A stretch of 64,000 nt of DNA from Oscheius tipulae (Eukaryota; Nematoda; Chromadorea; Rhabditida; Rhabditidae): contig JASJZH010000005.1 in assembly GCA_037178975.1 (NCBI GenBank), positions 1,116,001-1,180,000 on the forward strand. The letters run 5' to 3'. Of the stretch, positions 32,075 to 42,481 are shown in pieces (within the stretch, counting starts at the first letter, position 1; each line of letters begins with the position of its first letter). Below the pieces are notes generated by a model. It saw nothing but the letters and a program-made list of their open reading frames with translations, was not told the origin of the DNA and did no database searches. The position numbers and the translations under genes were made by a program.

Positions 32075-32620
32075 TATCTAGGATCAAGAGTATCGTTTGA
32101 CCGAAATACTACGCTGGAAGTCGGAAGACGAATTCGATCTGGTTGGTTTGCCTTCAATAGATTCCACGAAATCGTCACCAACAAACGGATCAGCCTGGCA
32201 CAGAAGAGGAAACTCTACAGGATGTGTATTGAGCCTTGTTTACTATATGCGTCCGAAACATGGCCTACTCGAGAAAAGGACCTATCCTCAGCAGCTCAGC
32301 ACAAGATGATGAGGAGAATGGTCGGAGTAACTTTGTTAGATAGAAGAACAAACGGCTGGCTGGAAGGAACAGTGAAACTATCTGACATAAGGAAGGAGTT
32401 TTTCAAGAAAAAATGAAAATGGGCAAACAAAATAGTTAATTGGAGCGACGATAGATGGACGAAACGAATAGTCGAATGGAGACCGTGGAGATATAGAAGG
32501 ATGACAGGTCGACCGAAGACGAGATGGAGAGATGACTTCGCAGTGCAAATGGGCGAGACATGGATGAGAACAGCGAAGACGGATCCTGATCAATGGAGAG
32601 CAAGCATGACACGACATATA
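32075..32620 (+). mobile_element. RTE-type retrotransposon, 3' part
   Basis: Continuation of the element cut at 29563: YLGSRVSFD, RISLAQKRKLYRMCIEP, LLYASETWP, MMRRMVGVTLLDRRTNGW, GRPKTRWRDDFAVQMG. This is the RTE C-terminal region after the reverse transcriptase. Frame changes occur near 32.2 and 32.4 kb. The 3' end is not sharply defined. Confidence 0.75.
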
Positions 32621-32924
32621 GAAAATATACCAGCTGCCGGCGGCAGCTTCGCAGCCCTTTGGCCTTTGCTTAGAATTGACCACAAGCGGCTGCGCCACTT
32701 CCCTAGTACCAGTTTCTTCTACAGCTGGCTTGTCCCCTTGTCTCTTGACATGAAATGACTTGTCACCTTTTTCGGGTATTAGTTTTGACATGCAATTGTG
32801 CGGACACCATGACAGACGGACGGATAAAGACATCTTCGATAGCTTTGCCGTTCTTTTGCATCAGTTTACATTGGCGGCTGCGCCGCTTCGTAGTTACAGA
32901 AATCTCCCAGTGGCTTCACTGTGA

Positions 32925-33110
32925 AAAATGCCAAGTTCTATAGCGCACCCAAAGTTGACTTGTCAACCAATTTAGGCAATAACTGTTTTTGAACAACAAA
33001 ACTTTTGGACAACTGATTGGCTCGCTTCTGTTTCGTGGCCACGGACAAACAAACAAACAAACAAACAGAGTCCGCCACAGAAACCATCGCGCTTTAGATA
33101 GTAGAGATTA
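32925..33110. repeat. Dispersed repeat with ACAAACAAAC tract
   Basis: GCTTCTGTTTCGTGGCCACG followed by ACAAAC repeats, then ACCATCGCGCTTT. Related copies lie at 48560-48625 and 48655-48740 inside the element there, and the first half recurs in inverted orientation at 18615-18680, where the outer TIR element inserted into it. Its translation gives a Phe/Val/Cys/Leu run that should not be mistaken for a gene. Confidence 0.6.
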
Positions 33111-33111
33111 C

Positions 33112-33762
33112 CTTTACTTTTCACAATCTGTGCGCTTGCTTTCCAAATCGCTCTACCAGCGGATCTACGTTTAATGAAAAGGAAGAGGGTTCCGGTCCCA
33201 GCACTGCGTCCACCCGTGGCTCGAGGCCTGTTCAACGTCGGCCAGCTCAACTGCTTGTCGATCCTCTCAAAGAGACGTTTACTCGAACTTGAGTATGCGC
33301 TAATGAGGATCTCTTTCGATGTCATGAACCTGCGTGCTCTCTCCATTCCTCTTTAACGCTATGCTCGAAGACATCTTCCGACGACTCAATTGGGACAACT
33401 TCGGCTTCAACATCAACGGCCGTAAGCTGACTCATCTTCGCTACGCCGATGATGTCGTTCTTATCGGAAAGAGTCTGAGATCTGTGCAGAGGATGGTGAC
33501 TGAACTGGAACAAGAATGCTGTAGGAGCAGAAAACAGCTGGCAGCCGTAAAGAAACGACAGGAAAGAGCAATACTCGGCCTCACTCTTCTCGGCCGCGTA
33601 AGGAACGAAGATGTTTGACGTATGACCCAGCTCCCCGACATCCTGGACCTGATTTGGAGGGGGAGAAAGCTAAAGTGGACAAGAAAAGTTGTCGTCGAGA
33701 GCCACGATGGAATGGATACCCCTAGACCAGCGATACGTCTTCGGAAGGCCCCGTATAAAACG
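33112..33762 (+). mobile_element. Internally deleted RTE copy
   Basis: Same 5' end as the element at 21.0 kb (CTTTTCACAATCTGTGCGCT), then the first endonuclease codons (NVGQLNCLSILSKRRLLELE), a jump into the RT (LFNAMLEDIFRRLNWDNFGF, LRYADDVVLIGKS), and a second jump into the C-terminus (ERAILGLTLLGRVRNEDV). About 80 percent of the element is missing at two deletion points. The 3' end is cut by the palindromic element at 33763. Non-autonomous. Confidence 0.75.
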
Positions 33763-34243
33763 GACAGTTATGGATAAATAGCGCGCTCTCATTTTCAAGC
33801 GGTTCCCGAAATTTCCTGTATAAGCTTAATTTTTATTTTTTTCTATGGTTTACACTCATTTTCTCGGTATCTAAGCCTGTTCAACCGATCCAACCCTTCA
33901 GGGAATTCCACCATAGAATAGTCCATTTTGACTGAGAACTCATTGAGAAAAAATAGAGGGAAAATGTCTGTAAAGAGGAAAAAAGCATTTCGTCAATTTC
34001 CTCCATTTTTCTCGGCAATTTTTCTGTCAAAGTAGACGCGTCTAACTAGGGAATGTTTTTAGTTGGCCGTGGGATATCGAAACGAGATAGGTGCCATTCG
34101 AAAGAGCATCGAAAATGATGGTGTTTCCCAAATTTTCAGCTGCGGAATGGATGTCTGCTGTCCTCTGGAGCTTTTCCCGTTTCCAGATTTTGAGCTGAAT
34201 TTGCGCTCTTAGACTTGGATATCCAGTGCTTCTTTCAGCGCAA

Positions 34244-34320
34244 GTGACCAAGTGGTGCAGCGCCTAAGCGCTCCGCTGAAAAACTTTTGGTTTTTGGTTC
34301 GAATCCTCTCTTCGGAAAAC
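34244..34320 (+). tRNA. tRNA-like sequence, left arm (Leu/Ser-like, degenerate)
   Basis: GACCAAGTGGTGCAGCGCC...GGTTCGAATCC: D-arm and T-arm promoter boxes in the right order and distance. The T stem (TTTGG/TCC...) and the anticodon stem pair poorly, so it is unlikely to be a working tRNA. It could serve as a pol III promoter, as in tRNA-derived SINEs. Confidence 0.4.
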
Positions 34321-34731
34321 ATTTTTATTTACTCATTTCAAGAGTATTTAGCTTCTATCATTGCTTTTTTTTTTACTACTAAAAGCTGGAAAATCTTTAT
34401 AGTCGACCCTTTCACTCACTGTATACAAAAATCCCTTTTTCGGATAGCACTGTGACGACCAGTATCGCACAATTTCACAGCCACTCCGACTAAAGAAAAG
34501 GTTTTTTTTACGTGTCAATGTACTACAAAGTTGTAGCCCTTGATCTGCTCTACAACTTTGCAAAACATAGCCAAGTCGGAAAAGCATTTCTTCGTTCCGA
34601 AATGCGAATTTGAACGCGTAAACTATATCAGAAAGAAGTGGGAAGGTCGACTATAGATCTAGCTTTTAGCAGTAAAAAAAAAGCAATGATAGAAGCTAAA
34701 TACTCTTGAAATGAGTAAATAAAAATGTTTT

Positions 34732-34806
34732 CCGAAGAGAGGATTCGAACCAAAAACCAAAAGTTTTTCAGCGGAGCGCTTAGGCGCTGCACCACTTGGT
34801 CACTTG
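34732..34806 (-). tRNA. tRNA-like sequence, right arm
   Basis: Inverted copy of the sequence at 34244-34320 with the same boxes, reading on the opposite strand, so the two point toward the central spacer. Confidence 0.4.
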
Positions 34807-35176
34807 CGCTGAAAGAAGCACTGGATATCCAACTCTAAGAGCGCAAATTCAGCTCAAAATCTGGAAACGGGAAAAGCTCCAGAGGACAGCAGACATCCAT
34901 TCCGCAGCTGAAAATTTGGGAAACACCATCATTTTCGATGCTCTTTCGAATGGCACCTATCTCGTTTCGATATCCCACGGCCAACTAAAAACATTCCCTA
35001 GTAAGATGAAATTTGACGGCGAATTGATTGAGCACACTTAGAGATCGATGAAATCTATGTATAGCCTCAAGCTTTTCCAGGCAAGTTCGTTGCGGGACCC
35101 GTTGAAAAAAAAAAGCGCGCCGTTTACCATAGCTTTAACTCCCTTTAAAAAAAAAACTCTTTTATTGGCAGTTAGT

Positions 35177-35732
35177 TCAAATTACTGCATCATTAAGTTC
35201 GTATAACAAAATTGTATTCATGGAAATTTCATGGTGATTAACGCACTTTAGGAACTTTGGAAAGCTGCGTCCGTGCAGCATCAAAGTATCAAAATCACTA
35301 CGGTCGATAGTATCTCCATGTTCCAGGAGCAGCTTTACCATATTAATGCGACCATATAGGACAGCATAATGCAAAGGAGTGAAGTTAAACTTGCTCTTTG
35401 TCATTTATATCGACTCCTTTATCAACCAGCGATTGAGTCAGTTCCTCATTTCCCTGACGAACGGCAACGTGAAGATCAGCAATGTCGGAACTAGTGAACT
35501 TGTTGCCATCCTTTGTGTCCTCTGTCTTCACATCGGCTGTCTCATTGACTACCTCTAGCTGCACCAACTTTACTGCTGACGTTTCCTCAGACTGTGGCTG
35601 TGGAGATCGAGTCGAAGCATGGTCACCGCTCTTAAAATGTTTTCGCGGGACAGGAAGAAAATCGTTATTTTCATTGTCGACGTTAGTTCCGCTCTTAAAA
35701 CGTTTTCTGGAACGGAAGTCGGAATGAGGCAT
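35177..35732 (-). pseudogene. N-terminus of an ankyrin-family gene, frameshifted
   Basis: Starts MPHSDFRSRKRFKSG with a basic, likely disordered region, then the family module KFTSSDIADLHVAVRQGNEE / LTQSLVDKGVDIND, which recurs in the 57.5 kb gene. The frame then changes by one base and continues into one ankyrin repeat (FTPLHYAVLYGRINMVKLLL) and a non-ankyrin tail (LHGRSFPKFLKCVNHHEISM) to a stop at 35177. Only one ankyrin repeat is left between the N- and C-terminal parts, so the repeat array was probably lost. The 3' flank is duplicated at 23557-23690. Confidence 0.6.
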
Positions 35733-35879
35733 CTATCAGTTGACAGTTGAATGACCTTTAGGCCTTTATACCAACGGCATGTTTTTTGCTGCCATGTTTT
35801 TCCATTTTTTCGATCCAGCTAAGTCTAATCAGCTTTGAGCGCGCGCATTTAGTGCCGCAACGCTAGAGGTAGCAGCAAC

Positions 35880-36310
35880 TTTAACATTTCATATCTCGGA
35901 GTAGTAAAAGGGTTAAGCGAGTTCGGCAATGTATTCCGTAATACCCATGCCAAAGGCTATCGAATGACAGTATACCCAATATCAAAGTCCAAATTAAGTT
36001 GAGAGGCTTCCCTTGTTAGATATGCCCCCTCCACTATATTCAATTTATACTCTCCATTCATCTTATTTATGCCGCCACCTTTTTGAAATTGACCTTCCAG
36101 ACATCAATTTTATTAGTTTACCGTTCCAGTTTGCTTTCCCAAGGGGCACTAAACATTTTAGGAAATAAAACACTATAAAAGTAGTAAAAATGAGAGCCAA
36201 GGAAACGAATGGTTGGAGGGTTGATAAGAGACAGGCAAGGAGAGAGGTCGCAAAATAAAAGAGAAATTAGACTTATTGATCTGTTAGAGCTGGGCGGAAT
36301 TGATAGTTCC
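35880..36310. repeat. Repeat fragments
   Basis: 35880-36025 is the inverse of 16870-16960 plus the adjacent outer TIR of the 17-18.6 kb element. 36180-36310 matches the flank at 26830-26930 and 60230-60310, a third partial copy of that segment. No gene. Confidence 0.55.
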
Positions 36311-36759
36311 CAAAGCCCGGTCAGAAACTGGGGAATGACGTAAACAGACTGAGCCATTTCATGGACTATGGTGAGCTTTCAGGTGATGAGCATCCAGGTC
36401 AAAACGAGTTTGGAAAACAATGAGTCCAAGCAGAAGGCTGCCGAGTTGTTTGTCTTGTCCAAGGGGAAGAAACTCCGAGATCTGTAAGCACTACCCAATA
36501 AGCTTCGTGATTACTGCTCCGAATTCGCCGCATTCATTCACTCAATGCTTTCCTAAAGTTCAAGTAATTACTACGCTCCCGGGACGTTGCCCCCTAATTG
36601 GCTCTACTCCGTTGAGTTAAAGCTACAACAAAAGGAAGCTACCAAGCAGAAGGAGAAGACGAGCTACCAAGTCCGCTGCTGTCTCTCTATCGCTATACTC
36701 CTGCTGTTGCCGCTCTTCTTCAACCAAGACCAAAAGGAAGCACGGAACAACTGCTGATA

Positions 36760-39072
36760 GAAGAACTTGAATTCCGTCCGAAGAAGCCTTGGGCAAGCCG
36801 GACGTACTCTGCCCACTAATCTCAAGATCTCCATGACGCCTCAATTCGCATGTGCCACCTTCAACGTCCGCTCTCTACTCGGGACTTCCAGGCAGGTCGA
36901 ACTACAAGAGGCCTTACGAACGGTCAAATGGGATGTCTTAGCTCTTAATGAAGTTCGTCTACGAGGCAAGGGAAGTTTAGAGTATCTCGAGTCCAAAGAT
37001 GTGCTGTTCTGGAGTGGCCACGCGCAGTTATCGCAACATGAAGTAGGCTTTCTGGTCAAAGAATGCTTTTCGAACGAAGTCATCTTCACACCATACTCTG
37101 CCAGATGTGCCTCCCTCTACTATGCCGTGCTCATAATCTGCGACTTTGGAGTACGATATACGAAAAGAATCCCAAAAGGCTCTGGACGCGGCGAAGCCCA
37201 AATGGTTCTACTCGGAACCAAATTGACTACATTGCTGCCAGAAGGTCTCTTCGCGTCAAAGATGTCCAAGTACTCAACAAAGTAGACTACAGCTCCGATC
37301 ATAGAATGCTAAGGATGCTGTTTTGGAGAAAAAGTTCGATGAAAGCCAAACGAAAGCAGAATCGGAAGCACAATCTTCATCTAGTTCCTGCCCAGTTCAA
37401 GAAAAATCTTCTCATACTTGGAAATGCAGAAGAAAGAAACCCGGACAATGTCATAAGTGTTGAAAGACAGTACGAGGAACTGAAGAAGAAGTTGAAGAAT
37501 GCCGCGCGGAATGCAATGAGGATAGACACGCTGCCGCCAAAAGTATCGGCTGCAACAAAGGCTATACTCTCGGCGAGACGGATGGCTAGAGACGACAACA
37601 CAGCAAACGGAAGGATCTCATACTCTACTCTCTCCCAACAGGCAAGAAGAATGATACGAGACGACCTGATAGCGAGGAAAGAGGAAGTCCTAAGGAGGAC
37701 AGCTGAGAAAGGAAAGAGCGTGAGAAATGCAGTCTGGTCCATACGAACAACAAGAAAGAGGATGCTGGCAGCCAAATCGAACACCAACGATTACTCGCAG
37801 AAGGCAACCGTGGACAGGTTCAAGAACTTCTTCGACAACCTATACTCCGCACAAGGTCCGGTCAGGCCAGCAAATATTCGCGAATTTGAAGATCTTGCGC
37901 CATTCGAGCCTGATGAAGTAATCAGCGCTATCTGTCAACTAAGAAGAGCTGGGGCTACTGGATCAGACGGACTCACGCCTGCCATGCTGTTCCATGCTAA
38001 GGAAGAGGCTGGAACAATAATCTGCAACATTCTATCACTTGGTGAATGAAGGAGCCGTTCCCAGAGGGATCACGGAAGCGATCGTTACTCTACTCCAAAT
38101 CGGGCGACTCAGATGATCCAGCAAACTTCCGACCAATATGCCTGCTTCAATCATGTGTCAGAGTTATATCCCGAGTACTCATGAGACGAATGGAAACGTG
38201 TTTGGAAGAGCAAGCAGATAATTGGCAAACAGGCTTTCGCAGAGGATACTCGACGCTGGACAACATACACTCTGTCAAGGAGATCATCGAAAAAAGCTCA
38301 GAACACAACCTCAAACTATGCCTGGGATTCATCGACTCCAAAAAAGCGTTTGACACTATCAGCTGGCAGTCTACGTGGAACGCGCTAACAGAGATGGGGA
38401 TTCATTCTTCTCTGATCCAACTTCTGCAACGTCTATACCAATCCGGATCTACATACCTTCTGATCAACGGCAGTCGAGTCCCAATAGATGTGAAAAGAGG
38501 AGTACGTCAAGGAGACGTACTCAGTCCGAAACTCTTCAACGCCACTCTGAGCTAGGCCATCAACAGGATCAACTGGGAAGACGAAGGGATCAGAATCAAC
38601 GGGCAACATCTCCATACTTTGGGATATGCTGACGACATCGTGCTGTTCTCTAGAAGCCGACCAGGAATGGAAAGAATGCTACATAAGTTGAATGAAGGAA
38701 TCGGACAAGAGATACATCGAAGTAAGCCAAAGAAGGATGGAAAGAAGAATGCTACGAATCACTTCTCTTGACAGATGGCAGAATGAGAGGATAAGAGCAA
38801 GAACAAAGTTGGTGGACTGGAGAAAGAGGATACTCTGTCTCAAGATGACCTGAGCGGAAAAGATAGCACAGATGAACGGGAACAGATGGTCCAGGACTAT
38901 TACCGAATGGACACCACTTGAAGGCAAAAGATCTAGAGACGGGAGGCGTCAACGATGGGAAGACGAGATTCGGGAGTTAGCGGGCACGGACTGGTGGCAC
39001 CGAGATGCCGAAGAATGGAAAATCTTGAGATCTACGCTAGTCACATAGACTTGAAAAACGTAAATAAATAAA
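36760..39072 (+). mobile_element. RTE-type retrotransposon, nearly full length
   Basis: Endonuclease start FACATFNVRSLLGTSRQVEL with LNEVRLRGKG, a deletion in the middle of the endonuclease, then DYSSDHRMLRML, a long basic linker, RT domain with ATGSDGLTPAMLF, YSKSGDSDDPANFRPICLL, WQTGFRRGYSTLDN, FIDSKKAFDTISW, VKRGVRQGDVLSPKLF and LGYADDIVLFSRS. The C-terminus has RMLRITSLDRWQNERI-like sequence and the 3' end GTAAATAAATAAAT at about 39060-39072, an RTE-style tail. Breaks: frame changes near 37.17 and 38.05 kb and a stop at 38553. Same lineage as the copy at 24.5 kb. Confidence 0.8.
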
Positions 39073-40695
39073 TGGCCTATCAAGGTTGGTCTAAAAGCGA
39101 GAGTCGCGCGAGAGAGGAAAAAAAGAACGGAAACTTGCCGATCTCGTTCTAAAGCGGATTCTGTATAGAACACATTCCCGCAAAATGATTAAACTTCTTG
39201 TTGGATATCTGCTCTTCACAAAAGCACAAAGTTCAAATCCCGTCTTTCCAGGTATTCGAGATATGGATATCCGCATTCCTTTTTTAGCGCGTATTTGCGG
39301 ATTCATAATCTTGCTAAAAAAATCTGGATTTGTGAAAAGTGGATTCTTTAAAGCAAAAGAAATTTGGCTTTCTCTTGAGCTTGTTCTAAATGAGCAAAAA
39401 GTGAACAAGAAGATGTGCGGTAAATTCAAACAAGGAAACCAAAGTAAGAACGCGACAAAAACGGAACAATGCTTCGTATATAAGTCAAATCCATGTCGTA
39501 TCTCCTTCGGTCAACCTGGGAAACCTCACTCAGGGCAAACTGCCCGTATAGTTCTCCCGAGTCTACCACTGTAGAAACAACGTTTTTCCAATAACGCTGT
39601 TTCCCAAACTGACTCAAATTTTGCTGGTCACTTTTGATTGTACAACACTAAGCAGCTCTCTAATTGGGAGTATTGACTTCTGACAGACAGTTCGAAATAG
39701 ATTCTCAGAAGGTATTATATCCGTTTTTCCCGGTACTTTTGGCTATCTGATAAACTTCTTCCAAATGGAACCTTTGACACTGTATCGAGAATGCACAGTT
39801 TATGGTTTGGTTTGAAGTTAACTAGCATGACTTCGCCTCTTGTACTAAGGTTTTTAATTGAAAACAAGCCGGCTCCGCTGTCTCGCGATGTCTCTGTTCA
39901 CCTTTTGCTCGATTAGGAAGAGTGCGGGGGGAAGTCGAATCCCTTTTACTTTAAAGAATCCACTTTTTCACAAATCCAAATTATTCACTTTTTTTTCGAT
40001 ATGCACAGATTTTACTGGTACTACTGTGTATTTACTGGGATCGATATCGATTTTATGTTCCCCTCTGAAAAACGTATCACCAAAATGGAATTTTGCGGAG
40101 TCAGTATGGGTGCAAGAAACACACTTTGCGACCTAGTATTAAAGACACGTACTGTCCAGTAGACCCTTCTTACACTCAAAAAGTTTCAAACCGTATCTGT
40201 TATTAAAAATTTGCAAGCACTTTGACTGGTTTAAAAAAATCACCAGTAGGGGATATAATCCGAGTAGAAAATCGGAAAGATGCCTTCTCTGAGATAGCCC
40301 AATTGAACCGCTGTGCAAAGTTTCAGACAAAAATACCAGAAGATGTAGAAAAAAATAGCAGAAAACCGGGGACGGCGGACATGTTGGAAACAGGGAACTT
40401 TTTCTAACGTTTTAAATTTCTAACCCATTGGCTTGAAACTTTGGCTCCAAGATTGAAACTTTACGAGGAATCCGATGGAATGGTTCCCGAATGCTACGCG
40501 CGATAGAAGCATTTATTGTTTTAGAAGCTAGCACTAATGGGAGGCAAAGCCAAATGCACACTGCACGGAACGCGATAAATGTAAATATGTAAACACCAAT
40601 AAATAAACAGGTTAGACAAAATCATTTATAAAAGCGATAGTAAATGCACAAACGCCTCTTTTTCACTCAGTATAAATAATGTTGCTTTTAATAAC
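39073..40695. other. Non-coding interval with an inverted repeat pair
   Basis: 39320-39415 (GATTTGTGAAAAGTGGATTC...) is repeated in inverted form at about 39885-39985, probably arms of another foldback element of about 670 bp. Otherwise no supported gene. Confidence 0.5.
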
Positions 40696-42459
40696 TCACA
40701 AATCGTTCAAGCTTGTCAGCACTAGTTGGGAAAGTTCGGTGCACCTGATGTCGTCTAACAGTGTTAGTTTTTCGAGTAAGGGAACAAATCCCTCTCCGAT
40801 AAGCATGGGACAATAACTGAAATTCAGTACACAGCAAACATAAGGATGTTACTCTTCCGCATTTCTATAGGTCAAGTAACGCAAAGTCCAGACTGCCCAA
40901 AATCTAGCTACGTGATTATCATTCTCCAATACTCGATGAAATATCTCTAGCGTATCATATCTGAACGCGGAAACAAGCCTGGAAGTAACTTACGAAACTC
41001 GGCCTCGATGTTCCAGTTGGAGATTTTCTGAAAGAAACTCTTTAGAGTAATAGTTCAAATTTGCCTCCACTAGCTTTTTCTCGATCACATCTTTTTGAGA
41101 AAGATTATTTGTCCATTCTTCGAGAAGGAGCTGCGCAAAAAACTGGACGGTAATAAATTCGAGATCCCATAATTCAGACATCTCAAGGTCCGATAACAGC
41201 ACCGCGGTAAGCGTAATCTTGAATTCAGCTGGAATATGCAATGCGGACTGGCGAAAACACATGTGATGAACACATGTCAAGCCAAATATTTGCAATACCA
41301 TACGATTCGAGTGTCTCTTCAAAATTTTCAATACAAGTTTTAAAACTTCGTCTCGTTTGATCTGAGGGAATGTTACGTAATAAAACATCAGAGATCCGAA
41401 CCTTTGAAGAGTCCTTTGATTTGTAAAACAAAGTGCACTCATTGAGAAGAACGAGAAGCAGTTCACGACGATCAAAGTAAACATGAAAGGCGGTAAGGAT
41501 CTAAAAACTTGATAAAGTTAAAATAAGGTGTCTTCTGGGCATCTTCGGGCATCACACATACAATTTGTCTTTTGTACGAAATTAAAAGCTCACCTGGTCC
41601 TCGTCAGCGTTTCCAGCAATTTGCTGAATAGGAAGGCCGCAAAAATGCTCAGAATAATCACAGTTGAGTATTCCGAGATATTTGAAGTTTCTGTTTTTGA
41701 AAACAGTAACAGCTGTTTTATTTTTACTTTCCCTGGGACGAGTAAAGTATTGTTACAAAAACAAAACTAACGTTTCTTCCTCCATCCACGGCCAATCTTC
41801 CGCTGTTGGGGGAGAAGTCAGATTTGTACAAGTGATGTCCAACTTTGTTAGCTTCGCAAGTCTGGTCACCAAATTGTACAACGTTGTTGCAGGCTTTGGA
41901 AAAATTCCAAACTCCCGGTTAGATTGAGATATATCAAGAAAGCTAGAAAGTTTGACAGTCACAACACAAAAATGCGTTGCTTACATTAGTTGAGAAAAGG
42001 TCAGAATTACATCAATTACTTTGTACACTCCGGGAACATCGCAAAGAAGTACCTCGGTCAAACTATTACACTGGACAGTGCTCAGTAGTCCAATCTGTCG
42101 TTTTCAATCTAAAATAAACGAAAGAAGTCTTACCTTTGCACAGCCTGACAAATTCAATTTCAACCCCCGTTTTTGCTTCATGATTGGTGGTACTTCAACT
42201 GTATTGTTAACCAGTTTTTTTACCAGAGATGATGGCAGTCATAGCATCATAAATATCTTTCGCTTCACCTATTTCTCTTGTGTTTAGGTTTTTTATTCAA
42301 AAAATGCATCATAAACGTTTTTCGAACTGCTTACTTTGTTACGTAGCATTGTAACTTTTCGATCCTCGATAGTTCAGAAGAGGAGCATATATTAATATCG
42401 TGAGTCAACTGTAGTCTGCAAATGGTTGCAAAGGGATTTTCGTTGATCTTGTTAGCCAT
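40696..42459 (-). CDS. ZYG-11/ZER-1-like LRR-ARM region
   Basis: From ATG 42459 (MANKINENPFATICRLQLT) the exons give leucine-rich repeats (GLKLNLSGCAK; LTEVLLCDVPG; LTKLDITCTNLTSPP), the ZYG-11-type link FKYLGILNCDYSEHF ... IAGNADEDQ, then ILTAFHVYFDRRELL, and after a 40 bp intron ARM-type helices (VLKLVLKILKRHSNRMVLQI; FFAQLLLEEWTNN). The last exons read ARFWAVWTLRYLTYRNAE and YCPMLIGEGFVPLLEKL, matching the family C-terminus (LWAxW...YCxML-EEG), with stop at 40698-40696. ZYG-11 and ZER-1 are substrate receptors of CUL-2 ubiquitin ligases; here the role is inferred. The frame is open upstream to 42528, overlapping the end of the pseudokinase, so this may be the C-terminal half of a fusion. 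Confidence 0.7.
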
Positions 42460-42481
42460 TATAAATTCAAAGTCCGTATGT

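Larger units (their letters stand above)
33763..35143. mobile_element. 1.4 kb palindromic element with tRNA-like boxes in both arms
   Basis: The outer arms of about 60 bp match the small element at 23385. Inside, 34049-34392 is repeated in inverted form at 34659-35001, near-identical over about 340 bp, around a 270 bp spacer. Each arm contains an A-box-like AGTGGTGCAGCGCC and a perfect B box GGTTCGAATCC spaced as in a class II tRNA gene, followed by a T-rich tract. No protein-coding capacity is evident. Confidence 0.7.

Noticed and set aside
32972-33346. Minus-strand ORF rich in Phe, Val, Cys and Leu
   Set aside because: It is the translation of an ACAAAC repeat tract joined to retrotransposon antisense.
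34042-35041. ORFs in the arms of the palindrome (same 69-residue peptide on both strands)
   Set aside because: The identical peptide arises because the arms are inverted copies; there is no start context or family match, and the arms contain tRNA-like boxes instead.
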